Shown here: positions 11,262 to 21,281 of the stretch, in pieces
Position numbering within the stretch: the first letter of the stretch is position 1
How the letters are laid out: the number at the start of each line of letters is the position of its first letter
From: Hymenoscyphus infarciens
Taxonomy: Eukaryota; Ascomycota; Leotiomycetes; Helotiales; Helotiaceae
Direction of reading: 5' to 3'
DNA: 27,265 nucleotides
Assembly: GCA_001414345.1 (NCBI GenBank)
Contig: LLCB01000516.1
Coordinates: 1 to 27,265 of the forward strand
The notes under the pieces: generated by a model
What the model was told of the DNA's origin: nothing
Seen by the model: only the letters and a program-made list of their open reading frames with translations
Database searches by the model: none
Made by a program: the position numbers and the translations under genes

Positions 11262-12511
11262 GAGGCTTGCGCTGGATGAAGAAGGAGGGAATAGATGCAA
11301 TGAAGATTTAGTGACGTTTATCAAGGGTCTTCGTCACTTGCGGTCATGGTGGGATCTTTTAACTCTTCAATTTTGTTGCTGTTGTTTTATTTAGCTGTAG
11401 TTTTTTTTTGTTGGAGATGTAAAAGTTTATTATGTTTTGACTACTTGCATGTACTAGGGAATAATTAGTTGAACCTTCTGCTAGGTGGGGACGGCTATGA
11501 AACACATGTATTTGAACATTGAAGTTGGTGAATCAATGCTAGAATAGTAGTCGCTTAATAAAGGGGGGACTTACCTTTTAAAATTTCGACTTTCGAGTGA
11601 TTAATAAATAGTACAGAATATTCCTTCCGGTTCTTCCCACAGACTTAGATAGCGCGTTTAAGATTTGTTTAGCTTTTTCTTCCTCTATAATTCCTCTTAC
11701 TAGATTGAATTTTAAGGTTCTAGTCCGAGCTATAGGTGGAGTGGTTGATAGTAGAGAGGTGGGTTCTTCTTCCTTGCATTACTTTGGTACTGTTTGATGT
11801 TGTAAGTAAGTTCACTTCTTTATCACTTGAAATGAGTGAATAACTGATGTCTTGAATATACGATGCTACTAAAACGCTTAAGCTAAGGTTTTACTAGAGG
11901 AGTTTATGTTAAGAGAGGATTTTCTATCCTAGTATGTTTTCTCTCTCGATATTAGTAGGTTACCTAGTAATAGTTTATATTCTTAGAGAAAGCAAAATTG
12001 CTCTTTCGATATCTGAAGATCACAATTTATAGGAGATTTATAAGTGTCAAGGAATGCTGCTTTTAATTGATAATACTACTTTATTGGTCTTCCTTTTCGA
12101 TTGCAGTTATAGTTTCACTATACGTTATTCTGATCTTTTGAAGTCTCGGTTGTTTATAAGCCATATTTCGACTTACGGCACCAGTACGATCGACTAATTC
12201 TACCGCCAAGCTATCTTTGCTCTATTTAGGGTAGAAGATTGATGATCCGGATGGCTAGGAACGCCGATTACACGTGACGGATCTCTTTTCAACCAGTTAA
12301 AACCCACTTTGAGAGAATCAATGAGGCGAATGCGGCACAGCTTCTCCAAACCCTACAACACCACCGCAAATCATCACAACTTTCCCATCCTTCTGCCTGG
12401 ACAGACACATTTGCTCAGCCTCATTGCATCATAACTGAAACACCAACATTTTAAGCTTGATAAACCTGCTCTGTGGTGTTGGCGCCAAAGTCCTTTTCAA
12501 TCTCCGACAGG
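11262..12511. other. Intergenic region between the P450 and DUF6536 genes
   Basis: About 1.25 kb without a supportable ORF. The part from about 11560 to 12240 is moderately AT-rich, with scattered stops in all frames, and may include an old repeat relic, but no family is recognised. At 12263-12278 is GCCGATTACACGTGAC, containing the E-box CACGTG; a near copy with two extra bases stands at 871-887. The stretch from about 12290 to 12511 is likely promoter and 5' UTR of the next gene. Confidence 0.4.
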
Positions 12512-12574
12512 ATGTCTGCCAACGAGCACCCAGACCTCGTAACTGTACCATTTTGTGTTCGGAATGGCGAATGA
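12512..12574 (+). promoter_or_regulatory. Overlapping upstream ORF or alternative first exon of the DUF6536 gene
   Basis: An ATG at 12512 (A at -3) opens 20 codons ending in TGA at 12572-12574. It overlaps the main ATG (12564) by 11 nt in another frame, which would depress translation if the mRNA starts upstream. Alternatively, splicing from GTAACT at 12539 to CCCAG at 12596 joins this ATG in phase to the main frame and replaces the first residues, giving 874 aa. Both readings keep phase, and the sequence alone does not decide. The branch site of the alternative intron is weak. Confidence 0.4.
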
Positions 12575-15494
12575 TTGCGACCACGATAATACCCAGTTAT
12601 TACGCCAAAATGGAAGTATCCAGATCCGAGCTTCCTTTCGCGAGGAAGAGTTTGAGTTACAGAATGCCAGTAGATCTTCCATGAAGAAAACCTGCTCGTC
12701 CCAAACATATTCTTCACTCTGGGGTCATGATGTAGAAAGCCATGATGATGGACTACCGCCTTACAGGTAAGTTTACGAGCAAAGGTACGACCCGAGTATC
12801 TGGAAACATACTAACCGACCACTGTTTATGTCAGAAATTCGAAATCCCCGTCGACTCGAGTGTCAACAATTGGCAGCGTAAAACCCGTGGTGAAGAATGT
12901 CTTTGCGCGGTCGGCACGATATATTCTTCGTTCTGGCAGATATGCATCTCACGTCTCATATGAAAGTGCGCCCGGGAGCAGCAAAATACTTTCGAGAAAA
13001 TACAGTGGATGGAGAGGTGGTGTGTTGGCAGCATGTTGCAGTGCGGGTTTGGTACTCTTCGTCAATGTTGTTTTCGCCATCGTTGGCTTGGGGGTGTCGA
13101 AGAGCGGGATGAAAGTGGGAACTTTGATGAGTGGGGAGTGTGGGAAGGTTGGGAATATAGATACTTGGTTGCATATTATCATTAATATTGCTGGCACTGT
13201 AAGTTCCCCCTTTTCCATCGGATGTTGCTGTTTGGGGCTTGGTTTTATCTTCTGACACCCCGGCTCCCTCTTGTGGCGAACCTTGTCAATTGTTGAGATA
13301 CTTGAAATCTGAATGCTGACCAAGATGAAAGTTTCTACTAGGTGCTAGTAATTTCACTATGCAGTGTATCAGTTCGCCAACCCGAAACGAGATAGATGAT
13401 GCTCACGCCAGAGGAAAATATCGAGATATTGGTTTACCAAGTTTACGAAACCTGAATAGCTGGCGGAAAATTATTTTATATGGCCTGCTCGTAGTATCAA
13501 CCCTACCACTTCATTTTTTGTAAGTCATGCCATTATTTAATTTATAGACGATGAAGATTAATTACAAAACAGCTGGAACTCGGCGGTTTTCACGAAAACC
13601 CAATTGCTGGATTATAACGTCTTTGTCGTCAAACCAACATTTGTCTTCTCTTCATCGGTCGACTGTAACATGAATGTGTCTAAATCCTTTGACAAAGATT
13701 CGAGCGGGACTCAACCATCAACCTTGTATCGAAATTACAGGCTGGATTTGGGGAAAACTACCTATGTTCCTGTCAACTACACAATCCCGGTCCCTGTATC
13801 CAATGGGACGTGGGTGAATCAAACGAGGAGTGTCAACAGTGGTATAGGCTCGGTGAGATGGTATCAGGAAAATACCTGCAATGAGGCCAACGCCATGCTC
13901 ACAAAAGCAAATACCAGTCAGTTGATTCGCTTAAGCAACGCGCAGTGTATCACCAACTATGGAGTCACACGGGCGAGATTTTCAACATGGGGAAGTGTTT
14001 TCTTGGTGACCAAGCCTGGGATTCAAGTACCCAGCGGGAACGCAACAAACTCAAGCATGTTGCTGCATTTTCGATATCAGAGCTATGTATCAAATTACAC
14101 TGGGGACAACTGGGTTTGCGGTCCGGAGTATCTCACCGATAACAACTATAAGTGCGATTATCGAGGCATTGCCGCTCATTCGAATAACTGGACTATCGGC
14201 GAGATCAGTGCAGCCCCTACAGATAACTTTTCGATCGCAAGAACAACAGAATGGCCAATTGATTACTGTTTGGCCGAAAAGACCAATCTGGGAGGGGAGT
14301 GCCAATTGCAATACAGTTTTGTGATCATGGCATGTGTCATAGCTGCCAACATCGTCAAATTTGTGTGCATGGTTATAGTGCTTAAGACGCAGCACGAACC
14401 GGTTTTGGCTACTATTGGTGATGGAATAGCATCTTTCCTCGAAAAACCCGACAAGTTCACGGCGAACACTCCATTTCTTACGAGAAGTGAGGCTAGAAAG
14501 TTCCGAGATCACCAGAAAGGAACATTGCTTAGCACCGGTGCGAAGCTCAGAGGGAAACCGAGACAGTGGAAAAGTACGAAAGATGCACTCCGATGGTGGA
14601 AGGCCCCGAGTTGGATTAGGCTGAGCATTACGGTCTTTCTGTAAGTGAAATAATTCTGGTGTTTGAAAAACAGCTAATTCTCTCAGGTGTACCGCCGCTT
14701 GTTGTACCGCTTTTGGTCTGCTTTCAAATTGTTACACTCGTGCGAAAGATAGTGCTTCATATGAGGGTACATCACCGTGGGCAATGGGATTCGGATCCTA
14801 CAATTCCTTCGCAACACTGCCTGGATGGGGAGGCGAAGAGAGCGGCGACGGTGGAAGCATCGACAAAGATTCCTTCTCCTCAAGCAGTATCCTGATGACT
14901 CTTGTCGCAACAGCAAATATCCCTCAAGTTATCGTGTCTTGTCTTTATTTCGCTTACAACACCATTTACACATCTATGGTCTCGGCGGATGAATGGAGTA
15001 GATTTACAACCCACCAAAAAGCCCTTCGGACAACATTGCCGAGGGGACAACAGCGTTCGACTTATTGGCTGAGTTTGCCTTGGACATATGCTCTTCCTCT
15101 TTCTGCTGCGAGTGCAACCTTGCATTACTTAATCTCACAATCGCTTTTTATTGCTCGCACAGAAATCCTTGATACGATGGGCGAACCGGAACCTGTTTCT
15201 TATATGCAATTAGCTTACTCGCCACTTGCATGGTTAGTTGCGGCTTTGTTTGGAACCATGATGGTGGTGGGTATGATATTAAATGGGTTTAGGAAGTTGA
15301 AACCTTGTGTGCTTGTTGGAAATAACAGTTTAGCTATTGCAGCTGCTTGTCATAATGTCGAAGGGGATGAGGGAGCCGAGTTGAGGAAGGTGGGGTGGGG
15401 AGCAGTTACTCATGAACAGGATGGGAAGCCTGGACATTGCACATTTACGAGTAGGGAGGTGGAAAGACCTCATGAAGGGGGCATTTACATATGA
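12564..15494 (+). CDS. DUF6536 multi-pass membrane protein, function unknown
   Basis: A fungal membrane protein family without a known activity. Exons: 12564-12766, 12835-13198, 13332-13519, 13573-14640, 14687-15494; joined they encode 876 aa. A polar N-terminus ends in GLPPYR, then the DUF6536 region starts at about residue 120 with YSGWRGGVLAACC and the first membrane segment, followed by DTWLHIIINIAGT, LLGASNFTMQCISSPTR and RGKYRDIGLPSLRNL, all typical of the domain. About seven or eight hydrophobic segments can be seen. Between segments 2 and 3 is a long loop with many N-x-S/T sites (NYT, NGT, NQT, NTS, NFS), so it is probably outside the cytosol. Intron 2 (13199-13331) needs an AAAG acceptor to keep the domain in frame; the better-looking CTAG 10 nt later would shift it. 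The start is uncertain because of the upstream ATG at 12512. Confidence 0.85.
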
Positions 15495-16125
15495 AGGTTG
15501 AGATACAATAATGAGATAATGAATTCAACCAATCACACTACAACTCAATTGACAAGTAGTGTCAAAATTAATGTCAACGCAAATGCCCGGAAAATTAGCA
15601 ACCACTAAGGAGTCTCTAAACTCATCTAATTCTCTCTTCATCGCTGCCTTTGCAGGTCCAACAACTCACCCTGTAACCGACCATACGTCTGGACAAATTA
15701 CATACGGACCTTTCCATAACCCCGAAACGCAGCAAGCAAGTCATTCTTTGAACGACAAGCGCCTAGAAGATTTGCGAGAATATGCGTATCTTTCCCGCAG
15801 TACAGCTAAGTTTATTATCACTCTAAGTCCTAAGAATTGAAACCAGAAAAAAAAAAGGGATAGGCAATGGAAATCTTTGGGGGATATTGCTCACAATTGT
15901 TGTCAATGATATATTCGATCTCATAGGAACTTATCAAAAGTTAGGACAAGAGATTTTCCAATATCAGACAAGATTTGCTCACTCTATTATCTTCCTCACG
16001 TCCAGCTCCCCTTGCACAAATGCCGTCTGCGCAAAAAGAGCGTGTCCTTCCATAATACGATTTTTCCATAACAGCCTCCCCGAACTCCGGATATCAAGAT
16101 ACAATCCAACGCCAAAAGTCCCCTT
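15495..16125. other. Convergent 3' region between the DUF6536 and LUC7 genes
   Basis: The two flanking genes end towards each other here. An open frame at 15571-15840 (89 codons from its ATG) has no recognisable domain and is more likely 3' UTR. There is an A-run near 15848-15857. No RNA gene is seen. Confidence 0.4.
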
Positions 16126-17098
16126 TTACCAACCACCTCTGAATCCCCTCCCTCTCCCTCGAAATCCGCCCCCTCGTCCTCCACCACGACCGCCAAAACC
16201 ACCTCCTCTCCCATACCCCCCATCCCCATAACCACCATCACCATACCCGCCCCTAGCCGCACCACTTTCTCCATCATCTTGCATCGGTCGTCGTCCGCGG
16301 AGTTCCTTTGGAAAAGCCTCGAATGTTTTCCTCATCTGTGCGTATCCCAAGTGCATCTTTCCATAAAAGTGATCCGCCAAACGTCTATCATTGTCCAGCC
16401 GACTAAGATAGGCACCACATACATCGCAAACCTGAAGTTTTTGATGTCCACTCGGCCCACTGGTATCTGACAAGGCCTTCAATTCTCTCTCTTTATCGCC
16501 CTTGGTTTGCATGGCCTGTCGTATGCGAAAGAATTCCTCGTATGCGCGTGAGACTTCGGATTGCTCGCCCAAGATTTGTATCTCCATCAATCCCGTCTCG
16601 ATACTCTTGGACAAATCGGAAATTTGCTTCAGCAAAGCATTCGTCTGTCGGATTTCATCTGGTGTTTTTTCCAGTCTTCGTTGGGCTACGTCGATTCGTC
16701 GATTACATTCATCAATGTACTTTTGGAGGTCGCGCATGTAGTCGTATTCGAAGCCCCATTTCTGCTTCTCTGCTGGAGACGCGGCTTCATATTCGGTCTT
16801 GAGGGGTTCCGAGTGGACTTTGGAGCATGGCCCCAGATCTTGCTTGGTGTTTGTGAAGAGATCGTGGGGACAGGTTCCAGCGAGGAAGGAACGGCATACT
16901 TTTAGGTCGGTAATTGAGAGTTGTGCTGCGCGTGAGGAGGCACCGGCGCCCATCAACTGCTCTGTAGGATGGGTTAGAGATGTTTGCTAGATTGGGGGGG
17001 GGGGAGATGCGCCACGATCAAATTCGATTTAAAGTATCAAAATGGTCGCCAATAAGAGAATTGTACATACCAAGCAGCTTCCTCTGTTCTGCCGCCAT
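16126..17098 (-). CDS. LUC7-family U1 snRNP splicing factor with an RGG/GGY-rich tail
   Basis: Luc7 belongs to the U1 snRNP and helps select 5' splice sites in the nucleus (known from yeast and human families). On the minus strand, exon 1 is 17071-17098 and exon 2 is 16126-16961; the 109-bp intron runs GTATGT..TACAG and splitting codon 10 restores MAAEQRKLLEQLMGAGAS, the family's usual start. The protein is 287 aa. Zinc finger 1 is CCCH with C32, C40, C55 and H59. A charged helical stretch, probably coiled coil, covers about 85-172. Zinc finger 2 is CCHH with C188, C191, H207 and H213. The tail from about 237 is almost only Gly, Arg, Tyr, Asp and Phe (GGYGDGG and RGG repeats) where metazoan relatives have RS/RE tails. 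The gene is divergent from GPI16. Confidence 0.95.
16994..17004. repeat. G11 homopolymer in the LUC7 intron
   Basis: Eleven consecutive G on the plus strand (C on the transcript strand), inside the only LUC7 intron and about 35 nt before its 3' splice site. It could be length-variable between strains or affect splicing; both are inference. Confidence 0.7.
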
Positions 17099-17315
17099 AA
17101 TTCAAAGTTGTGGATTGTGACTTTGGTGTTGTGTAAAGGAACTTTGAGAGGTCGAGATTGTCGCGAGGCAAAGGAAGGCAAAATTGTCAGCCTCGCGGCT
17201 CAGGCTTCAGACCCTGAACCAATTCCAAGGTTGCGCTGACGCTGCCTGGTGTCTAGTTAACATCGACACCTTCAATGCGCCATTCATAATATAATCCCAC
17301 TCGGCGCTGGTTGCC
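17099..17315. promoter_or_regulatory. Divergent promoter shared by LUC7 and GPI16
   Basis: 217 bp separate the two start codons, so both promoters must lie here or overlap the genes. The segment contains a perfect 8-bp inverted repeat, CGCGAGGC (17162-17169) and GCCTCGCG (17190-17197), with a 20-nt spacer, and just after it TTCAG..CTGAA. No clear TATA box is seen, as is common for housekeeping genes. Which proteins bind is unknown. Confidence 0.5.
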
Positions 17316-19188
17316 ATGCGTCTCATACTATTACAGTCCCTACTGCTCTTTCTCAGCGCCGTCCTCCCCAGCGCAACCGCTTCCTCGGATTACCACGAAC
17401 AACTCAACCTGCGCCCTCTCCACCCATCCCTCCTCCTGGCCTCGTTCAACTTCCAGAGCAATACGAGCTTGTCCTCTTTTGACCAGCAGAACTTTAGATA
17501 TTTCCCGCGATCATTGGGGCAAATCCTCCAACATGCGAATACGAGGGAATTACATTTGAGGTTTAGCTTAGGGAGGTGGGATGCTGAGAGTTGGGGAGCT
17601 AGACCTTGGGGAGGTGCGAGAGAGGGGGGTACTGGAGTGGAGCTGTGGGCTTGGGTGGAGGCAGAGAGCGATGAGGAGTGAGTGGAAACTACTCAGAAGT
17701 AGAAGTATAAAATCAGAAGAAGCCCAGCTAACCTCCTCAACAGGGCAGATGGCAGGTGGCTGACCCTTACCAACGCCCTTTCTGGCCTCTTCTGCGCCTC
17801 TTTAAACTTTATCGATTCTACGAGAACGACTCGACCCGTGATGTCCTTTGAACCTGCAGGAAACCATTCGAATGCTACTTTGAATGATTTACACTTATTA
17901 CATGGAACCTTACCGAGGGAGGTGGTCTGTACCGAGAACTTGACCCCTTTCCTCAAGTTGCTTCCGTGTAAGGGTAAAGCGGGTATATCAAGTCTTCTTG
18001 ACGGTCACAAATTATTCGATGCATCGTGGCAAAGTATGTCAATTGATGTGAAACCAATTTGTGAAGCTGGTTCAAGTGACTGTCAGCTCCAAATTACACA
18101 AACGATTGATATGGTGCTGGATATCCAAAGATCTAAACGTCCACGAGGTAAGTAGCTGCTTCAGCCCAAAGACCACTTATGCTGACACAAACCTAGACAA
18201 TCCAATTCCAAGACCTGTTTCTGATGAAGAGCTCAAATGCGATTTGTCAAAAGAATACCATTCCCACGATACTTGCTTTCCCCTCGACGCTGCGGCTCAA
18301 GAGGAAGAATGGATTCTCTCACATATATTTGGCCACCCTCTAAGAGGCACATGTCCACTGGCAGATGATGGAATTGATCCTGTCTGTATAAACGTGCCAC
18401 ACGCTCGACACGTATACGCTTCAGAAGGAGCCCACGAGCATAAACACGAGTCGGGTTACAGAAGATGTTTCGCCCTTTCTCCAGACAAGGATTTTGAAAT
18501 GATTCTCCCTCAACAAGAAATCTCAGAAAAAGCACCACTCGAGCAGCCTTTACTTTACGCCGAGCGATCATTCATCGGTTACGGCCAAGAAAGTGGAGGA
18601 GTACAAGCCATTTTGACCAATCCCTCAGCTACGAAGGCCGTCGAGTTCGTCTACTTAGAAACCTTACCATGGTTCATGAAACTCTATCTCCACACATTGA
18701 AAGCGAAAATCAACGGAGTCTCCTCAGACATCATAAAAGAAATGTACTATCGACCAGCACTCGACCGAAAACGAGGCACCCAACTCGAAGTCCGAATTCT
18801 CATCCCCGCAAACTCGACACTGGTTCTCACATACGATTTCGAGAAAGCCATTTTGCGATATACCGAATATCCACCGGACGCGAATCGGGGCTTTGATATT
18901 GCACCTGCTGTTATTACGATTGGGGATATTGCGATTCGTACCACTTCTCTGCTTTTACCTCTACCCACACCAGATTTCAGTATGCCGTATAATGTCATTA
19001 TTCTCACTAGTACGGTTATGGCCTTGTCTTTTGGGTTCATTTACAACCTTCTGATACGACGTTTTGTGGCTGTTGATGAGGCGGATCAATGGGATGTTAG
19101 GACTGTGAGGTTGAGGATTCTTGTTGTTCTGAAGGGGTTTATAAGTCGGGCATTTATGAAAGGTGGAAAAGGTGGGAAGGATGAGTAG
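17316..19188 (+). CDS. GPI16/PIG-T subunit of the GPI transamidase complex
   Basis: Part of the ER-membrane complex that replaces C-terminal signals of precursor proteins with a GPI anchor; GPI16 binds the catalytic subunit Gpi8. Exons: 17316-17677, 17744-18147, 18197-19188; introns of 66 and 49 nt. The product is 585 aa, close to yeast Gpi16 (about 610). A signal peptide covers about 1-22. Family marks include RPLHPSLLLASFNF near the N-terminus, REVVCTENLTPFLKLLPCKG with Cys196 (probably the counterpart of the PIG-T cysteine that forms a disulfide with the catalytic subunit), and GTCPLADDG. One membrane segment lies near the C-terminus (about 521-542), followed by a short basic cytosolic tail. 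The lumenal domain holds several N-x-S/T sites. The ATG is the first in frame and begins the signal peptide. Confidence 0.95.
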
Positions 19189-19420
19189 GATGTATATATA
19201 TAGAAATGAATTGTTCAAATTTTCGCTTATGATAATAACCAGTGTATTGTTGAGAAGACGGAGATAGGAAGTTTATAATAGTATCTAATCACCTTAGGTA
19301 TACATAGACACTCTGCCGAGGGTCGGATCTTATATATATATCTAATTATGAGTTTATAAGAACTAGTTTTTATATACTTATTTAATTTATCTATTATCTA
19401 TATAAGAAAAGTACTAGGTA
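19189..19420. other. 3' flank of GPI16 and boundary to AT-rich DNA
   Basis: About 130 bp of ordinary 3' flank follow the GPI16 stop. Composition then turns AT-rich at about 19330, where CpA and TpG become rare. No gene or RNA is seen. Confidence 0.5.
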
Positions 19421-19757
19421 ATAGATTTATTTATTAATTACTTTAGTAGTAAGAATACTAGATAATTGATTTAATAATTAATTATCTTAGTAGTAATAAT
19501 ACTAAATTTTTTTTACTAGATAATAGATTTATTTATTAATTATCTTAGTAGTAATACTACTAAGTAATTGATTTATTTATTAATTACTCTAGTAGTAATA
19601 ATATTAGATAATAGATTTATTTATTAATTACTATATTAGTAAGAATATTAGATAATAGATTTATTTATCTATTATCTTAGTAGTAATAATACTAGATTTC
19701 TTTACTAGATAATAGATTTATTTATTAATTACTTTATTAGTAGTATAACTAGGTAAT
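19421..19757. repeat. AT-rich tandem repeat with 44- and 58-bp units
   Basis: The block AT(A/T)GATTTATTTATTAATTA recurs at 19421, 19465, 19523, 19567, 19611, 19655 and 19712, so spacings are 44, 58, 44, 44, 44 and 57. The longer units contain an additional 13-14 bp around TTTTTTACTAGATAAT. The units also share TTAGTAGTAATAATACTAGA, itself close to an inverted repeat. The array runs directly into the 150-bp satellite. Confidence 0.75.
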
Positions 19758-21281
19758 TAATTAAAAATAAAAGTAGTTTAATAGTAATAATAGTAAAGCT
19801 ATCTTTTTAAACTACTTTTACTTATATACTAAGCTTATATATAAGATAACTTTATTATTATTATAGTTCTAATAATAATCTATAATATTAACTAAATATT
19901 TAATTTAAAATTAAAAATAAAGGTAGTCTAATAGTAATAATAGTAAAGCTATCTTTTAAAACAACTTTTATCTATATATTAAGCTTATATATAAGATAAC
20001 TTTATTATTATTATAGTTTTATTATTATTATATAATATTAGTTATATAAATTATTTAAAATTAAAAATAAAATTAGTTTAATAGTAATAATAGTAAAGCT
20101 ATCTTTTTAAACTACTTTTACTTATATATTAAGCTTATAAATAAGATAACTTTATTATTATTATAGTTCTAATAATGATTTATAATATTAACTAAATATA
20201 TTATTTAAAATTAAAAATAAAAGTAGTCTAATAGTAATAATAGTAAAGCTATCTTTTAAAACTACTTTTACTTATATACTAAGCTTATATATAAGATAAC
20301 TTTATTAAGATTATAGTTCTAATAATATTATAAAATATTAGTTAAATTTATTATTTAAAATTTAAAATCAAAGTAGTTTAATAGTAATAATAGTAAAGCT
20401 ATCTTTTAAAACTACTTTTACTCATATATTAAGCTTATATATAAGATAACTTTATTATTATTATAGTTTTAATAATATTATTAAATATTAGTTATATAAA
20501 TTATTTAAAATTAAAAATAAAAGTAGTTTAATAGTAATAATAGTAAATCTATCTTTTAAAACTACTTTTACTTATATATTAAGCTTATATATAAGATAAC
20601 TTTATTATTATTATAGCTTTATTATTATAATATAAAATTAGTTAAATTTATAATTTAAAATTAATAATTAAAGTAGTCTAATAGTAATAATAGTAAAGCT
20701 ATCTTTTAAAACTACCTTTATCTATATACTAAGCTTATATATAAGATAACTTTATTATTATTATAGTTATATTATTATAATAGAATATTAATTAAATTTA
20801 TTATTTAAAATTTAAAATCAAAGTAGTTTAATAATAATAATTATAAAGCTATCTTTTAAAACTACTTTTACTTATATATTAAGCTTATATATAAGATAAC
20901 TTTATTATTATTATAGTTTTAATAATATTATTAAATATTAGTTAAATATATTATTTAAAATTAAAAATAAAAGTAGTCTAATAGTAATAATAGTAAAGCT
21001 ATCTTTTAAAACAACTTTTATCTATATATTAAGCTTATATATAAGATAACTTTATTATTATTATAGTTTTAATAATATTATAAAATATTACTTAAATTTA
21101 TTATTTAAAATTTAAAATCAAAGTAGTTTAATAATAATAATAGTAAAGCTATCTATTAAAACTACTTTTACTTATATATTAAGCTTATATATAAGATAAC
21201 TTTATTATTATTATAGTTTTAATAATATTATTAAATATTAGTTAAATATATTATTTAAAATTAATAATAAAAGTAGTCTAA
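19758..21281. repeat. 150-bp satellite, ten units of constant length
   Basis: AAGCTTAT marks each unit at 19831, 19981, 20131, 20281, 20431, 20581, 20731, 20881, 21031 and 21181: nine intervals of exactly 150 bp although the units differ by many substitutions. Each unit is built of nested inverted repeats: AAAGTAGTTTAA pairs with TTAAACTACTTT, and TAATAATAGTAAAGCTATCTT pairs imperfectly with AAGATAACTTTATTATTATT. The units at 20810 and 21110 are nearly identical and separated by one divergent unit, suggesting a 300-bp dimer amplification. The array breaks at about 21281, where an eleventh unit changes after AAGTAGTCTAAG. No ORF. Confidence 0.9.

Noticed and set aside
10683..11324. 213-codon minus-strand ORF opposite the P450 reductase end
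   Set aside because: A shadow of the strongly biased codons of the real plus-strand exon, which carries the NADPH-binding motifs.
15571..15840. 89-codon ORF between convergent genes
   Set aside because: No homology can be recognised; it most likely lies in the 3' UTR of the DUF6536 gene.
19758..21281. CRISPR-like or regulatory repeat array
   Set aside because: Repeats are contiguous without unique spacers, AT-rich, and in a eukaryotic genome; this is a satellite.
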